Shown: piece after piece, positions 34,538-43,243 of the stretch
How the letters are laid out: each line of letters opens with the position of its first letter
How positions within the stretch are numbered: position 1 is the stretch's first letter
NCBI RefSeq assembly: GCF_000429685.1
Contig: NZ_AUCI01000012.1
Span: forward strand, 1-64,000
Length of the DNA stretch: 64,000 nucleotides
Reading direction: 5' to 3'
From: Salibacterium aidingense DSM 18341
GTDB lineage: Bacteria; Bacillota; Bacilli; Bacillales; Marinococcaceae
Notes under the pieces: model-generated
What the model saw: the letters and a program-made list of their open reading frames with translations, nothing else
Databases searched by the model: none
What the model was told of the DNA's origin: nothing
Made by a program: the position numbers and the translations under genes

Positions 34538-34789
34538 CTACAGTTCCGGCGCGTCCGGATAAGAATGCATCTTTTCCTGTTGCTCGCTTAGTTTGTAAGT
34601 CATAAGAAGAAAAAGGATGTCGTCCTTGGCGCATTCAAGAAACGCTTCGTACAATGTCTCCTGAATAGGTGCTTCCAATTCCGATAGTTGCTTCATAATT
34701 TCTGGATCCGGTTGAAAGGTTCCACATATCTGTTTCCATTCCTTAATCATGTTCTCTTCGTATTCTTGCTGCTGTGTGGTATGAGCCAC
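34538..34789 (-). CDS. Hypothetical protein, 83 aa, GTG start
   Basis: GGAGG is seven bases before GTG at 34789; the in-frame ATG at 34858 would lie inside the leader hairpin and is rejected. The product is acidic and helical with no recognised domain. First gene of the coupling-protein operon. Confidence 0.65.
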   Translation of the reverse strand: MAHTTQQQEYEENMIKEWKQICGTFQPDPEIMKQLSELEAPIQETLYEAFLECAKDDILFLLMTYKLSEQQEKMHSYPDAPEL

Positions 34790-34841
34790 ATCTGCACCTC
34801 CAAACATTGATAGAATTGAATGACAATCATTTTCATAAAAA

Positions 34842-34892
34842 AGAACCCTCGAAGTCACTCGTTCTCATAACGAGCAAACTCCGAGGGTTCGG
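34842..34892 (-). promoter_or_regulatory. Leader hairpin of the coupling-protein operon
   Basis: ACCCTCGGAGT and ACTTCGAGGGT form the outer stem and CTCGTT/AACGAG the inner stem, followed by TTCTTTTTT. Just before the stem, CCGAACCCTCGG can fold as an alternative small hairpin using the same bases, as in the leaders at 733-816 and 52725-52812. It looks like a more diverged attenuator of the same kind. Confidence 0.65.
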
Positions 34893-34969
34893 TGGTTTGC
34901 CAAAGATATAGAATTGGCACGGGGGGTAGTTGGAAATAACCTTGTTTAATGGGTTATCACTATACGTAA

Positions 34970-34998
34970 AATATATCAAAGGAAAAGCGGATAGGCAA
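34970..34998 (-). promoter_or_regulatory. Promoter of the coupling-protein operon
   Basis: TTGCCT (34993-34998), a 17-bp spacer and TATATT (34970-34975) on the minus strand. The RNA would carry a leader of about 170 nt, containing the hairpin at 34842-34892, before the first start codon. Confidence 0.6.
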
Positions 34999-35057
34999 GT
35001 ACAATTTTAAAATTTTGTATAATTCATACCTTAAAAAGTACTTTTTTTTACGTATTG

Positions 35058-37451
35058 TTAATAAAAATGGTTGATGTTTGTGTTGGGAAAACGAAATTCG
35101 ACCTGCTGTTGCTCATTTAGAACTAAGTAGGCTTTAAAACTCTTTCCTTTTTTCGATATGAAACCCTCCATCATCTCGGTTTCTCTTTCGCTCAATAATT
35201 GTTGGATGATTCGCGTTTGAAGCTTCTTGCCGGCAAGCGTTTTAAACACATGAAATCGGCAGTTCGGATAATTGGAGCAGCCATATAACTTTTTTCGATC
35301 TAATACTTCCCCGTTCCCGCATTTGGGGCATGTCCCTAGCGATTTTGGTGTTTTATTTTCAAATTCTAATTCTATTCTGCCATCCGATATTGATGTTAAA
35401 CACAGTCTGCCTTTATACTTCTTGTTTTCCTTGTTGTAAAACGTCAGAAGGGATGTTTTTCCTTTTTCAATCAAGTCGAAGCATTGTTTTTTGGTAATCT
35501 TTTTTTGGCCATAAGTTTTTTTCCATATCTTAAAGGAGCAGCCACTTTTCCATCTATCGCAGCCAAAGGCTTTTTGGGTTTCTATAATATTTCCCTGCTG
35601 GCAGCACGGGCAGGAGGTAATCACCTCGGTAACCTGCATGTTCTGCTTTTCCATTTTTTGAATCTCGCTCACCATCAAAGAGGTGAAAGGTTTGATCCCA
35701 GAAAGCATTTTTTCTGGATCCTCGTAGCCTCTGGCAATATCATGAAGACGTTTTTCCCATTCGCCTGTTAATTCTGCCGAGGTGAGGGTATGGATGCTTG
35801 TTTGTCGCAGCAATTCAATCAGCGAACGTCCTTTGGCCGTAATAGTCAGATGTTTTCCCTTTTCCATTATATACTCCACATTTTTCAACCGTTCGACTAT
35901 CGCAGCCCTGGTTGCCGGCGTTCCTAATCCGGTGTCCTTGATAGCGGCTTTCATTTCTTCATCGTCGAGCTTTTTCCCCGCCGCTTCCATATCTTTCACC
36001 AGTGTTCCTTCGGTATATGGTTTCGGCGGTTGACTGACCCGTTCTTTTGTTTCAGCGTGGGCTAGATGAACGGCTGTATCCGGATCTATGCTAAAGGTAT
36101 TCCTGGTGTTTTCTTTCTCTTCCTCATCATCTTGTTCCTGCAATGTTTGCCGCCACCCCTTTTCTACCCACTCTTTCACGGTGGTCCGAAAATAATGGGA
36201 GCCGACTTTCGTTTGTATTTTATGTTTCATAAACGTTGCCGGTTCAAAAAACTGAAGGAAAAAGCGACGAGTGATCATAACATATAATTGCTGCTCCGTT
36301 TCGGACAATTGCCCTTTTGCTGGAATGTTTTCAGTCGGCAGGATCGCATGGTGGTCCCCTACTTTATCAGGATTGCACACCCGGCGGCATTGCGGGGAGA
36401 CAATTTCTTTTTTGGCCTGGTCCGCCCCTTGCATCTCCATCTTGAGAAACCTTGGTTTTACGGCATCAAATACTTGCAGCATCATCGGGATTTCATCATC
36501 GGTCACAAAACGTGAATCGGTCCGAGGGTAAGTAATACTCTCATGTTTTTCATATAACTTTTGGGCTGTATCCAGCGTCTGCTGCAGGGTGAATCCGTAC
36601 TGTTTATTGGCTTCTGTCTGAAGGGTTGCCAAATCAAAAAGTTTTGGGGCGGATTCTTTTCCTTTTTCTTTCTCATAATAATGAATGGTCCCCTGTTTTC
36701 CCTGGATTTGCTCAGCAATACGGTCTGCTTTTTCACGGTCCGCTATTTCTTCTCCTTCCCGGATCCCAGTGTATTGTTCATTCCCTTGTGTAAAGGTAAC
36801 AGAGACATCATAACGCGTCTTTTTGACGTGGTTTTCGATGGCCAGGGCCCGATCATAAACCATCGCAAGTGTCGGGGTCTGAACCCGTCCTATACTCAAT
36901 TTAGCCTGATGCTGTACGGATAACGCCCGCGTACCGTTTATACCAATTAGCCAATCTGCTTTGGCTCTAGCATCTGCTGCGGCATACAAATGCTGATAGT
37001 CACTATTGTTTTTCAATAATTGGAAAGCGGTTTTCAGGCCATTTTCTGTTAATGATTTCGTCCATAATCGTTTTACCGGATGCAGCAGGCGTAAATGACG
37101 ATAAATACGTTCAAAGATATACTGGCCTTCACGTCCGGCATCACAGGCATTGATGATCATATTAGATTGTTCTGCCAACTCTCGAATAATCTTAATTTGC
37201 TCCATTTTTTTTGGATCTGCTATTAATTGAAAGGGGTCAGGAATGATCGGTAAATCCTCCAGGTTCCATGTTTTATACTTCGAATCATAAAAGTCTGCCG
37301 GTGGAAAACCAATGAGATGGCCGATGGCCCATGTAACATAGTATCCATTTCCTTCAATGTACCCTTTCCGTTTGCTGCCTTGTCCCTGCATCAACACATT
37401 CGCAATTTTTGCGCCCATATCGGGTTTTTCAGCAATAACCAACGTAGACAT
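35058..37451 (-). CDS. topB: DNA topoisomerase III
   Basis: The TOPRIM domain begins STLVIAEKPDMG and contains DAGREG (about residues 104-109). The catalytic tyrosine is in ITYPRTDSRF near 308. Two C-terminal four-cysteine zinc ribbons (CPCC ... CDRWKSGC and CPKC ... CSNYPNC) follow. Length of 797 residues fits the family. Plasmid-borne TopB is common on large Gram-positive conjugative plasmids, where it resolves single-strand intermediates. ATG at 37451. Confidence 0.96.
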   Translation of the reverse strand: MSTLVIAEKPDMGAKIANVLMQGQGSKRKGYIEGNGYYVTWAIGHLIGFPPADFYDSKYKTWNLEDLPIIPDPFQLIADPKKMEQIKIIRELAEQSNMIINACDAGREGQYIFERIYRHLRLLHPVKRLWTKSLTENGLKTAFQLLKNNSDYQHLYAAADARAKADWLIGINGTRALSVQHQAKLSIGRVQTPTLAMVYDRALAIENHVKKTRYDVSVTFTQGNEQYTGIREGEEIADREKADRIAEQIQGKQGTIHYYEKEKGKESAPKLFDLATLQTEANKQYGFTLQQTLDTAQKLYEKHESITYPRTDSRFVTDDEIPMMLQVFDAVKPRFLKMEMQGADQAKKEIVSPQCRRVCNPDKVGDHHAILPTENIPAKGQLSETEQQLYVMITRRFFLQFFEPATFMKHKIQTKVGSHYFRTTVKEWVEKGWRQTLQEQDDEEEKENTRNTFSIDPDTAVHLAHAETKERVSQPPKPYTEGTLVKDMEAAGKKLDDEEMKAAIKDTGLGTPATRAAIVERLKNVEYIMEKGKHLTITAKGRSLIELLRQTSIHTLTSAELTGEWEKRLHDIARGYEDPEKMLSGIKPFTSLMVSEIQKMEKQNMQVTEVITSCPCCQQGNIIETQKAFGCDRWKSGCSFKIWKKTYGQKKITKKQCFDLIEKGKTSLLTFYNKENKKYKGRLCLTSISDGRIELEFENKTPKSLGTCPKCGNGEVLDRKKLYGCSNYPNCRFHVFKTLAGKKLQTRIIQQLLSERETEMMEGFISKKGKSFKAYLVLNEQQQVEFRFPNTNINHFY

Positions 37452-37479
37452 ATCTATTTCTCCCTTCATGTATAATAAA

Positions 37480-37510
37480 AAACAATCACTCTTTATTGGA
37501 GTGATTGTTT
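37480..37510 (-). terminator. Intrinsic terminator before topB
   Basis: AAACAATCACTCC and GAGTGATTGTTT pair on the minus strand and lead into TTTATT, between the 126-codon gene and topB. Confidence 0.8.
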
Positions 37511-37545
37511 ACTTGCCTTTGTATTATTTTTTCCGTCATATAAGT

Positions 37546-37926
37546 TCAACTAATCCTTGTACTATAAACAGAAAGATTTAATTTTCCTAATTGCCGTGGT
37601 AACTGCTTCCATGCTTTTTTTAAGCATTCTTGGTCCCTTTCCCAAATCGTCTCCCCCGGTGGAATAACTTTCATATCTAAAAGTTCTTGATAAGTCGGCC
37701 ATAATTTTTTTCCGGGTTTCTGCATAAGGTAGCGGGGGAAAGACGTTTTTTCAAGGTCTTCTACCTTCACATATGTGGTATTAATAATTACCCTGGGAAT
37801 ACCATGAAAGAGTTTACCAACAGGGCCACGGAATGTTCCGATATAAAAAGTAACGTTGCTTTCATTTTGGATGACAATTTTATTTTTGTAATACTCTAAC
37901 TGAATGATTATAATTCCTCCTTTCAC
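37546..37926 (-). CDS. Hypothetical protein with unusual start, up to 126 aa
   Basis: The frame opens with GTG at 37926, but the strong GGAGGA lies inside the ORF, right after that codon, with no ATG, GTG or TTG at normal distance downstream (ATC, ATA and ATT occur). Either the GTG is used with a weaker site or a non-canonical start is used. The sequence is not recognised; it ends near the terminator before topB. Confidence 0.55.
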   Translation of the reverse strand: MKGGIIIIQLEYYKNKIVIQNESNVTFYIGTFRGPVGKLFHGIPRVIINTTYVKVEDLEKTSFPRYLMQKPGKKLWPTYQELLDMKVIPPGETIWERDQECLKKAWKQLPRQLGKLNLSVYSTRIS

Positions 37927-38259
37927 CGTTATTTTTATACATAAGTGAAGACATAAACATATACACTTGTGTTTTTACTTCCATTTCTATTAATAGTTAT
38001 GTTTATTTCAAGGATGAACCTTCTTCTAGTGAACAGCTTTTAGGTAGTATTGAACAGAAATAATAAAGTTGTTTAAATTTCACTTTAGACGGAAGAAACA
38101 ATTGCTTGCTAAATACTTCCGGCTTCCACAGACGGTGTGTCTTCCCTTATATTATAGCAAGGATAATATTTCATTAAATTCCACTACATCCAATTCGAAA
38201 TACCTGTATAAAGTATCTGGAACTTTAAGAGCAAATGACAATAATTAGTATCCATCACT
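37927..38259. other. Intergenic region, no gene seen
   Basis: AT-rich with no ORF that has a ribosome binding site. ACACTTGTGTTT at 37962-37975 matches part of the 30-bp repeats at 40980 and 42222 and could be a further binding site for the same protein. Confidence 0.35.
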
Positions 38260-38646
38260 TCACACATTACGTTTATCTTGGGAACATGTAATCCTGAATA
38301 TCCCAACCTTAATCTGTAATACGTCATTTAAGACTTCCAAATTATGAAGGGAAAGGTCATAGTTCTTGATTTTTCTGATTAAGTCTGAAACCGTATCGCT
38401 GTCTCCTAAAAGTCCTCTGGCTTTAAAGGATATTTGGAGATATCCCAACCTTTCACGTATTTTTATTTCATTTTCATAAGCTGATTCTACATTTTCAATC
38501 GGCAAACGCAAGTCATTGTTATACCCTTTAGCTTTAAGAACAACAGAAGAAATCATTGCCCACAAAACACATAAGAGTAGCACTGCAAGTGCTATCAAAA
38601 GCAACCACATTAAAAGTATATCAATCACCATAAATATGTCAGACAT
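38260..38646 (-). CDS. Membrane protein with cytoplasmic helix, 128 aa
   Basis: One long hydrophobic stretch (IDILLMWLLLIALAVLLLCV, about residues 8-35) at the N-terminus, then a charged helical domain. GGAGAG precedes the ATG. Not recognised; may anchor or sense. Confidence 0.6.
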   Translation of the reverse strand: MSDIFMVIDILLMWLLLIALAVLLLCVLWAMISSVVLKAKGYNNDLRLPIENVESAYENEIKIRERLGYLQISFKARGLLGDSDTVSDLIRKIKNYDLSLHNLEVLNDVLQIKVGIFRITCSQDKRNV

Positions 38647-38697
38647 CAGAAGCTCTCCTTACTATTGTCACCTCATGCGCCGTACTAGGGATGAGTG

Positions 38698-38784
38698 TTA
38701 CCTCATGAGAATCTTTACTTCGCAAGACTTGCAGTAAGTGTCCTCTTTTGGCGTTTTTGCTCCGCATTTTTTGCATTTAGACAT
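38698..38784 (-). CDS. Zinc-ribbon microprotein, 28 aa
   Basis: GGAGG is correctly spaced before the ATG. MSKCKKCGAKTPKED continues to YCKSCEVKI, giving two CxxC knuckles in 28 residues, like the isolated zinc ribbons fused to many membrane proteins. It lies just upstream of the 128-residue membrane protein gene and could be a broken-off domain or a real microprotein. Confidence 0.6.
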   Translation of the reverse strand: MSKCKKCGAKTPKEDTYCKSCEVKILMR

Positions 38785-38862
38785 TGCTAATCCTCCTTCG
38801 CATAAAATCATCTGTTCTCAACTGGTGAATTGGTGAATGGGTACCTCTCTTTTCTCAATCCT

Positions 38863-39189
38863 TTAGAAAAACTCTATAAATTTAGTCAAAGTTCCAGGAT
38901 TCATAAAAAGATAACCCATTATCACAATAAATATAACTGTCAAAATAATACCAGTAATCTTTTCTTTTGAACCTTTTTTAATTTCCCTGTAATTACTAAC
39001 GATAGCCGCTATCAAACCTACTACCAATGGTACAATAAATCCGGTTGCAAAAGGGAGATCATATGCCTCTGCAAGAGAACTAACCATTAAGGTGGCTCCG
39101 CACATTCCCCCGATTCCAAGGCCTAAAATCAGGAAAAGAATAATTTTATGTTGTATTTTTTTCATATGTTCTATTGTTACTTGTTTCAT
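38863..39189 (-). CDS. Small multi-span membrane protein, 108 aa
   Basis: Three or four hydrophobic segments: IILFLILGLGIGGMCG, ATGFIVPLVVGLIAAIV and ITGIILTVIFIVIMGYLF. GAGG precedes ATG at 39189. Family unknown. Confidence 0.65.
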   Translation of the reverse strand: MKQVTIEHMKKIQHKIILFLILGLGIGGMCGATLMVSSLAEAYDLPFATGFIVPLVVGLIAAIVSNYREIKKGSKEKITGIILTVIFIVIMGYLFMNPGTLTKFIEFF

Positions 39190-39356
39190 AAACAGCAACC
39201 TCACTTTATGACATTTTAGTATCGTTCCGTTAAGTATTCTTTTTCCATCATGCTAGTTAATCGTCAAAACCCATTCTTTGTTATCGTTCACCTTCTTCCA
39301 CTCCTTTATTTAATTTGTCCCATAAACATAATCGTCGTACTATGAAAATCTTATAT

Positions 39357-39527
39357 TTAATAAGTTCCTATTGTATAAAAATTTATAAAAAAACAGCATA
39401 TCGACAAAAGCAATAATTTTTTCTTAAACTTGCTTAGAGGTTTGCTTATAGGTGAAAAAATCCCCATTATAATGCCTAAGGAAAAGACAATAGCAAATAA
39501 ATTTATGACAAATAATTCTTCCTTCAA
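39357..39527 (-). CDS. Small membrane protein with TTG start, 56 aa
   Basis: AAGGGTGAG precedes TTG at 39527. Two hydrophobic stretches (LFVINLFAIVFSLGIIMGIF and LLLLSICCFFINF) flank a basic loop KPLSKFKKK. No ATG is available. Coding potential rests on the start signal and the clear two-span pattern. Confidence 0.5.
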   Translation of the reverse strand: MKEELFVINLFAIVFSLGIIMGIFSPISKPLSKFKKKLLLLSICCFFINFYTIGTY

Positions 39528-39580
39528 ACAAACTCACCCTTTTTAATCAGAATCGAATCTTACAATCGTCGAAATGTTCA

Positions 39581-39775
39581 TTAAGACAATTCTTCATTTG
39601 CTTTCTCGAAGTAGTCTAAATCGCATTCCAATTCTTTTAATCTGTTCCTCAATAGTTTTTTCAATGTGTGGTCTTTTTCTATTTCAATACTTTCATTAAT
39701 TTCTTTCACTTCTTTTCTCAAATGCAGAACAGCATAATGAATAGCCTTTCTTTGTTCTGAAATAGATAACTCCAT
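39581..39775 (-). CDS. Small coiled-coil protein, 64 aa
   Basis: Helical and highly charged (LHLRKEVKEINESIEIEKD ... KELECDLDYFEKANEEL), a short antiparallel coiled coil. AAGGAAGG before ATG at 39775. It resembles Spo0E-type phosphatases in size and fold but lacks their SQELD motif, so that assignment is not made. Confidence 0.6.
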   Translation of the reverse strand: MELSISEQRKAIHYAVLHLRKEVKEINESIEIEKDHTLKKLLRNRLKELECDLDYFEKANEELS

Positions 39776-39857
39776 CTTGTTCACCCTTCCTTATCTCGCA
39801 TAATCCGTCTGATTTTCTTTGAGACTATTCTTTATCCTTTGTCTCATTTTGGGGTTG

Positions 39858-40055
39858 TTAGCGAAATGAAACTAATTCAGGACTATCAGGTGCAGAATAA
39901 AGAATTCCTTCACCTAAACGAAGCTCCTTTGAAACAAAATTTTTCTTGCGTCTGACTAGCTCTTCGACAATTTTAGTAATGGCGAATGTTTTCCCACTCC
40001 CCGGTTCTCCAGTAATTATCAAGTTATCGGACATAACTTTCTCAGCAATTCCCAT
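39858..40055 (-). pseudogene. P-loop NTPase fragment, 65 aa
   Basis: ITGEPGSGKTFAITKIVEELV is an intact Walker A and following helix, like FtsK/VirB4-type ATPases, but the protein ends after 65 residues with no Walker B. GAAAGGG before the ATG could allow expression. Most likely the leftover N-terminus of a larger ATPase. Confidence 0.55.
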
Positions 40056-40075
40056 GTTTATGCACCCTTTCTTTC

Positions 40076-40816
40076 CTAAAACTCCGCATATTCGTCAATC
40101 GTAGAGCGTGTGTAATCAATCTTGTTTCCATCTTCATACCCTGTCTGATACGCTTGAATTTCGCTAATAGACGGTATTTTAAAACTTTTAGATTTCCCCG
40201 TTATTTCCTCCTCAAATTTATCTTCTACCTCTTTGGGAACCAGCACCATTAAAGCATTTTCTTCTGCTTTAATTTGTTCAATTTGTTCTTCGAATTTCTC
40301 TTCCAGCCCGCTCAAAAAACCATTTATATAGGAGTTTTTGATAGATAATGTGTTATACTGCGTCCGTTCTATGTCGTTTTCTTTGTAGTAACCATCAATA
40401 AAATTTTTAGACAGCAGCGTGATAGCTTCATAAGCTAACAGGTACATCTCTTTGGCCAGCTGGACATCCTTGTCATACCCCATAAAACAAACAGCTGATT
40501 TCCGGTTTCCCCTACTAGAGTTTTTTTTCCAATTTATAAAATTTTTCACCCGGAAATTATTGGCCATAATAATGCCCAATTTCCTCTCCCACCAGTGCAG
40601 TCTTTTGTGGGTTGTGACCTGGCCTTCCTCAATATTTCTTTTGCCATCCGAAACCTGAATTTCATCCATGGCGATGTTGTTTTTCAGCATTAGTTTTTGG
40701 GCCATGAGAAAAGCTGACTGCGCTTCATGTTCATTGGAGTTATCTTCCGCCAGAGCAAGCAGTCGTGTTATTTTTTTGATAATATAGTCATTTTTAGTGT
40801 TCACTTGACTTCCCAT
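40076..40816 (-). CDS. DUF2786 family protein
   Basis: The N-terminal IIKKITRLLALAEDNSNEHEAQSAFLMAQKLMLKNNI matches DUF2786, a short helical domain of phage and plasmid proteins; the following part resembles the DUF7168 partner domain. Function unknown. AAAGGTAG before the ATG. It ends 20 bases upstream of the P-loop fragment. Confidence 0.8.
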   Translation of the reverse strand: MGSQVNTKNDYIIKKITRLLALAEDNSNEHEAQSAFLMAQKLMLKNNIAMDEIQVSDGKRNIEEGQVTTHKRLHWWERKLGIIMANNFRVKNFINWKKNSSRGNRKSAVCFMGYDKDVQLAKEMYLLAYEAITLLSKNFIDGYYKENDIERTQYNTLSIKNSYINGFLSGLEEKFEEQIEQIKAEENALMVLVPKEVEDKFEEEITGKSKSFKIPSISEIQAYQTGYEDGNKIDYTRSTIDEYAEF

Positions 40817-41236
40817 TATGTCACTACCTTTCTACTCCTATTGGTTCAAATTTTTAAATCGACATAAACGTTCTGTCATCGTTTTTTCGTTATCCCATCT
40901 CTATACCTCGTTGGAATTAGAACATCTCAATGACATCACTAATTCTCCTATATCGATTCCTCTTTTCACTTCTAAAAACGTTTATCTAAACAATTGTGTT
41001 TCTACAAGTGTATTTAATTACTGCATTTATATTTGAACTACCATAAAGCTATAAAATGAGTTTCCATTTATATAAAATGAATATAGAAAAAGTAGAATTT
41101 CTAACTTATACCTTAATTATTACTTATATAATAATATAACTTTATATATATATAAACATTAAATTGACAATTAAATATTATTTTTTTAAAATATAATTTT
41201 TATTGTATAAAAACCTTATTAAAATGGAGGGTTAAA
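40817..41236. other. AT-rich intergenic region with first 30-bp repeat
   Basis: Contains repeat copy 1 (40980-41009) and then about 200 bp of extremely AT-rich DNA (41040-41236). TTGACA at 41164 could be part of the promoter for the plus-strand triple-HTH gene, but the best -10 is 22 bp away, too far. Suitable as an unwinding or binding region. Confidence 0.4.
40980..41009 (+). repeat. 30-bp repeat, copy 1
   Basis: Starts GTTTATCTAAAC and ends ACAAGT; 26 of 30 bases match copy 2 at 42222-42251. It lies in the intergenic region upstream of the triple-HTH gene. GTTTA/TAAAC forms a small palindrome within it. Confidence 0.75.
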
Positions 41237-42007
41237 ATGGCTCCCCCCTCGCGAAAAGTTTTTGTAAATCTTCATCCTATTCTGGAACGATTAGACATGA
41301 ACATAAATCAACTCAGTACCACCACCAGGCTGCACCCGACAGTTCTTCATAATATTCAAAAAGACCGGGAGAACAGCCATCAAAAAAGGGTAACGATTGA
41401 TGTCTTGGAACGAATTTGCACCGCAACCCATTATCATCTCAATCAATTTCTGTTGATCGAAGGGGTTCAAGAACCACCTACGTCCATCCCCACGATTGAT
41501 CCTTCTCAGCAGCATATTAAGATTTACTTGAATATCCATCATTTACTTGCGGTGGAGGGGATTTCATTAGCCCGTTTAACCTCGGATATCAACGAAACTT
41601 ACAACAACCTCTGGAACTTAGCAAACCACCATGCGAAGCGGCTGTCGCTCCGGGTTATCGGAAAACTGGTTGCCTACTTCAATTGCCGCATTAGTGACTT
41701 ATTCCGATTAGAAGTGGCAGAGGGCAATGTGTTAGATAATGATGGATTGCCAGATGGATCTAAATCCTATGAAATTTACATTCATCTTAGTGCAATCTTG
41801 AAAAAGAAAAACTTATCCATGCTCAAGGTATCCGAAGGAAGCGGCCTTCCTTATGAATTAATCCGACGGCTCCGAAATGATAACGTCCGGCAGCTGGACA
41901 TTGATTCGTTAGAGCAGCTCTGTAATTTCCTTCAGGTTGCCCCAACGGACCTGATAAAATACCGGGTTAATTACCCGCTACGGGAACATGGACATAATGA
42001 TAATTAA
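41237..42007 (+). CDS. Protein with three tandem XRE-like HTH domains
   Basis: Three similar helical units are spaced by about 85 residues: residues 8-72 (NLHPILERLDMNINQLSTTT), 92-158 (NIHHLLAVEGISLARLTSD) and 176-240 (HLSAILKKKNLSMLKVSEGS), each ending with a loop like CNFLQVAPTDLI. Each looks like an XRE/YozG-type HTH. One chain could bind three half-sites or loop DNA. It is the only plus-strand gene in the right half of the window, isolated between AT-rich DNA and flanked by 30-bp repeats. GGAGGG precedes the ATG. Confidence 0.8.
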   Translation: MAPPSRKVFVNLHPILERLDMNINQLSTTTRLHPTVLHNIQKDRENSHQKRVTIDVLERICTATHYHLNQFLLIEGVQEPPTSIPTIDPSQQHIKIYLNIHHLLAVEGISLARLTSDINETYNNLWNLANHHAKRLSLRVIGKLVAYFNCRISDLFRLEVAEGNVLDNDGLPDGSKSYEIYIHLSAILKKKNLSMLKVSEGSGLPYELIRRLRNDNVRQLDIDSLEQLCNFLQVAPTDLIKYRVNYPLREHGHNDN

Positions 42008-42030
42008 ACCTGTTTCCAAGAAGCGATATA

Positions 42031-42078
42031 AAAAGGACTTCGGTGAAACCCATTAGTTTTCACCGAAGTCCTTTTTTA
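42031..42078. terminator. Bidirectional terminator
   Basis: AAAAGGACTTCGGTGAAA and its complement form an 18-bp stem with T-runs on both strands. It ends the triple-HTH gene and would stop read-through from either side. Confidence 0.9.
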
Positions 42079-42221
42079 TTGATCAACCGCACTCTGATAA
42101 GAGGATGAACCTAAATATACACAACTATGACACAATTAATTGTCAATACAATTATACTATAATTTATATTTATAATAAAGGAAACATTTTTAATAATACA
42201 ACTAATACTGTTTCAGTAAAT

Positions 42222-42251
42222 GTTTATCTAAACACTTGTGCTTTCACAAGT
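42222..42251 (+). repeat. 30-bp repeat, copy 2
   Basis: Matches copy 1 at 26 of 30 positions in the same orientation, 1,242 bp away. Here the second half also forms a palindrome, ACTTGTG with CACAAGT. Confidence 0.75.
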
Positions 42252-42278
42252 AATAACACAAATATAAATGTTTTTGTT

Positions 42279-42812
42279 TTATAAGAATTTATTTTCTTTA
42301 GCTTGATGCCAATACTTCTGAACAAGAACTTCCACAACTTCTTCCGCTGCTTCTTCAAGGTGAGCAACAAATACGTCGAATGTTCTTTTTTTGAATCGCT
42401 CATAAGCTTTCGGATCTTCTTTTTTAATTTGTTCCAGCAGCACAGGAGCGGTGACATTCTGTTTAACACACTCATCTACATACTTCGGAATGTCCTCATA
42501 TATGTTCCATGATCTCAAGCAATCTAATACATCTTGATTGGTAATAAATACTTCGGGAACACGAATAACAGGTTCTCGTTGCCGTTTAGTAGTTGAATCA
42601 GCAGTCACATTGAAGCAATAAAGCGAAAAGGGGGACTGACCCAGGTAACATTCGAATTGTGCTTTTTCCCTGTTGTACCAAAGAAAATGCGGCTTATTAT
42701 ACTGAATTCTGTAGAAAAGCGTGTCTTGCATTTCCTTGTTCTGCTTAAATTCATCTTTCCACGCTTGAAATACTCGTTGAATCAATCCTTGTGCAGCTGT
42801 TTGCCTATTCAT
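42279..42812 (-). CDS. Hypothetical protein, 177 aa
   Basis: Soluble, mixed alpha/beta, not recognised. GGGAGAAGGG precedes the ATG. Its C-terminal half is acidic and helical. Isolated between the repeat region and the lipoprotein gene. Confidence 0.65.
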   Translation of the reverse strand: MNRQTAAQGLIQRVFQAWKDEFKQNKEMQDTLFYRIQYNKPHFLWYNREKAQFECYLGQSPFSLYCFNVTADSTTKRQREPVIRVPEVFITNQDVLDCLRSWNIYEDIPKYVDECVKQNVTAPVLLEQIKKEDPKAYERFKKRTFDVFVAHLEEAAEEVVEVLVQKYWHQAKENKFL

Positions 42813-43219
42813 CGCAACACCCTTCTCCCTTTAATTATATAATGTTTAGTATTTAATATACTGTTATTATAACATTCATAAAGAATAATTTATAATTTGT
42901 TATATATTAAACACTATATATATAATACAAAAAGAAGGTGTCTCACATTCTATGGCTGTCAATACGTATATACCAGGGTTTAGAAGCTGCCTTTTTCATC
43001 GAAATTTTTTTTATACAAATTTTAAGAGATAGCCGCCCTTCTATTACAACGTCCTTTGTATCTAATATGCGCTTTCTCCTGGAACATCTGCTCTTTTTAT
43101 TTGTAAAACATCAACCTTGGTTCTAAGATCTGTCAGCCCCACGAATTTTTCTTCTGTGAGGCATCTGCTTATTAAATAAGCTCGTTGTCCTTAGCAACCG
43201 CACAACCTATTTGTTTAAC
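42813..43219. other. Intergenic region, no supported gene
   Basis: AT-rich in its first 120 bases, with many TATAAT-like sequences. A plus-strand ORF of 62 codons (42938-43126) has no convincing start and codon pattern and is rejected; it could be the remnant of an older gene. Confidence 0.35.
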
Positions 43220-43243
43220 TAAACTAGTTTATAAACTAGTTTA
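43220..43243. repeat. Two abutting 12-bp palindromes TAAACTAGTTTA
   Basis: Two copies at 43220-43231 and 43232-43243, directly adjoining. The same 24-bp unit occurs twice at 48275-48338. The stop codon of the lipoprotein gene lies in this array. A dimeric protein probably binds each palindrome. Confidence 0.85.

Noticed and set aside
39581-39775. Spo0E-type phosphatase
   Set aside because: Size and helical nature fit, but the conserved SQELD motif is not present.
42938-43126. Plus-strand ORF of 62 codons
   Set aside because: No good start signal and no recognisable feature; possibly remnant DNA.
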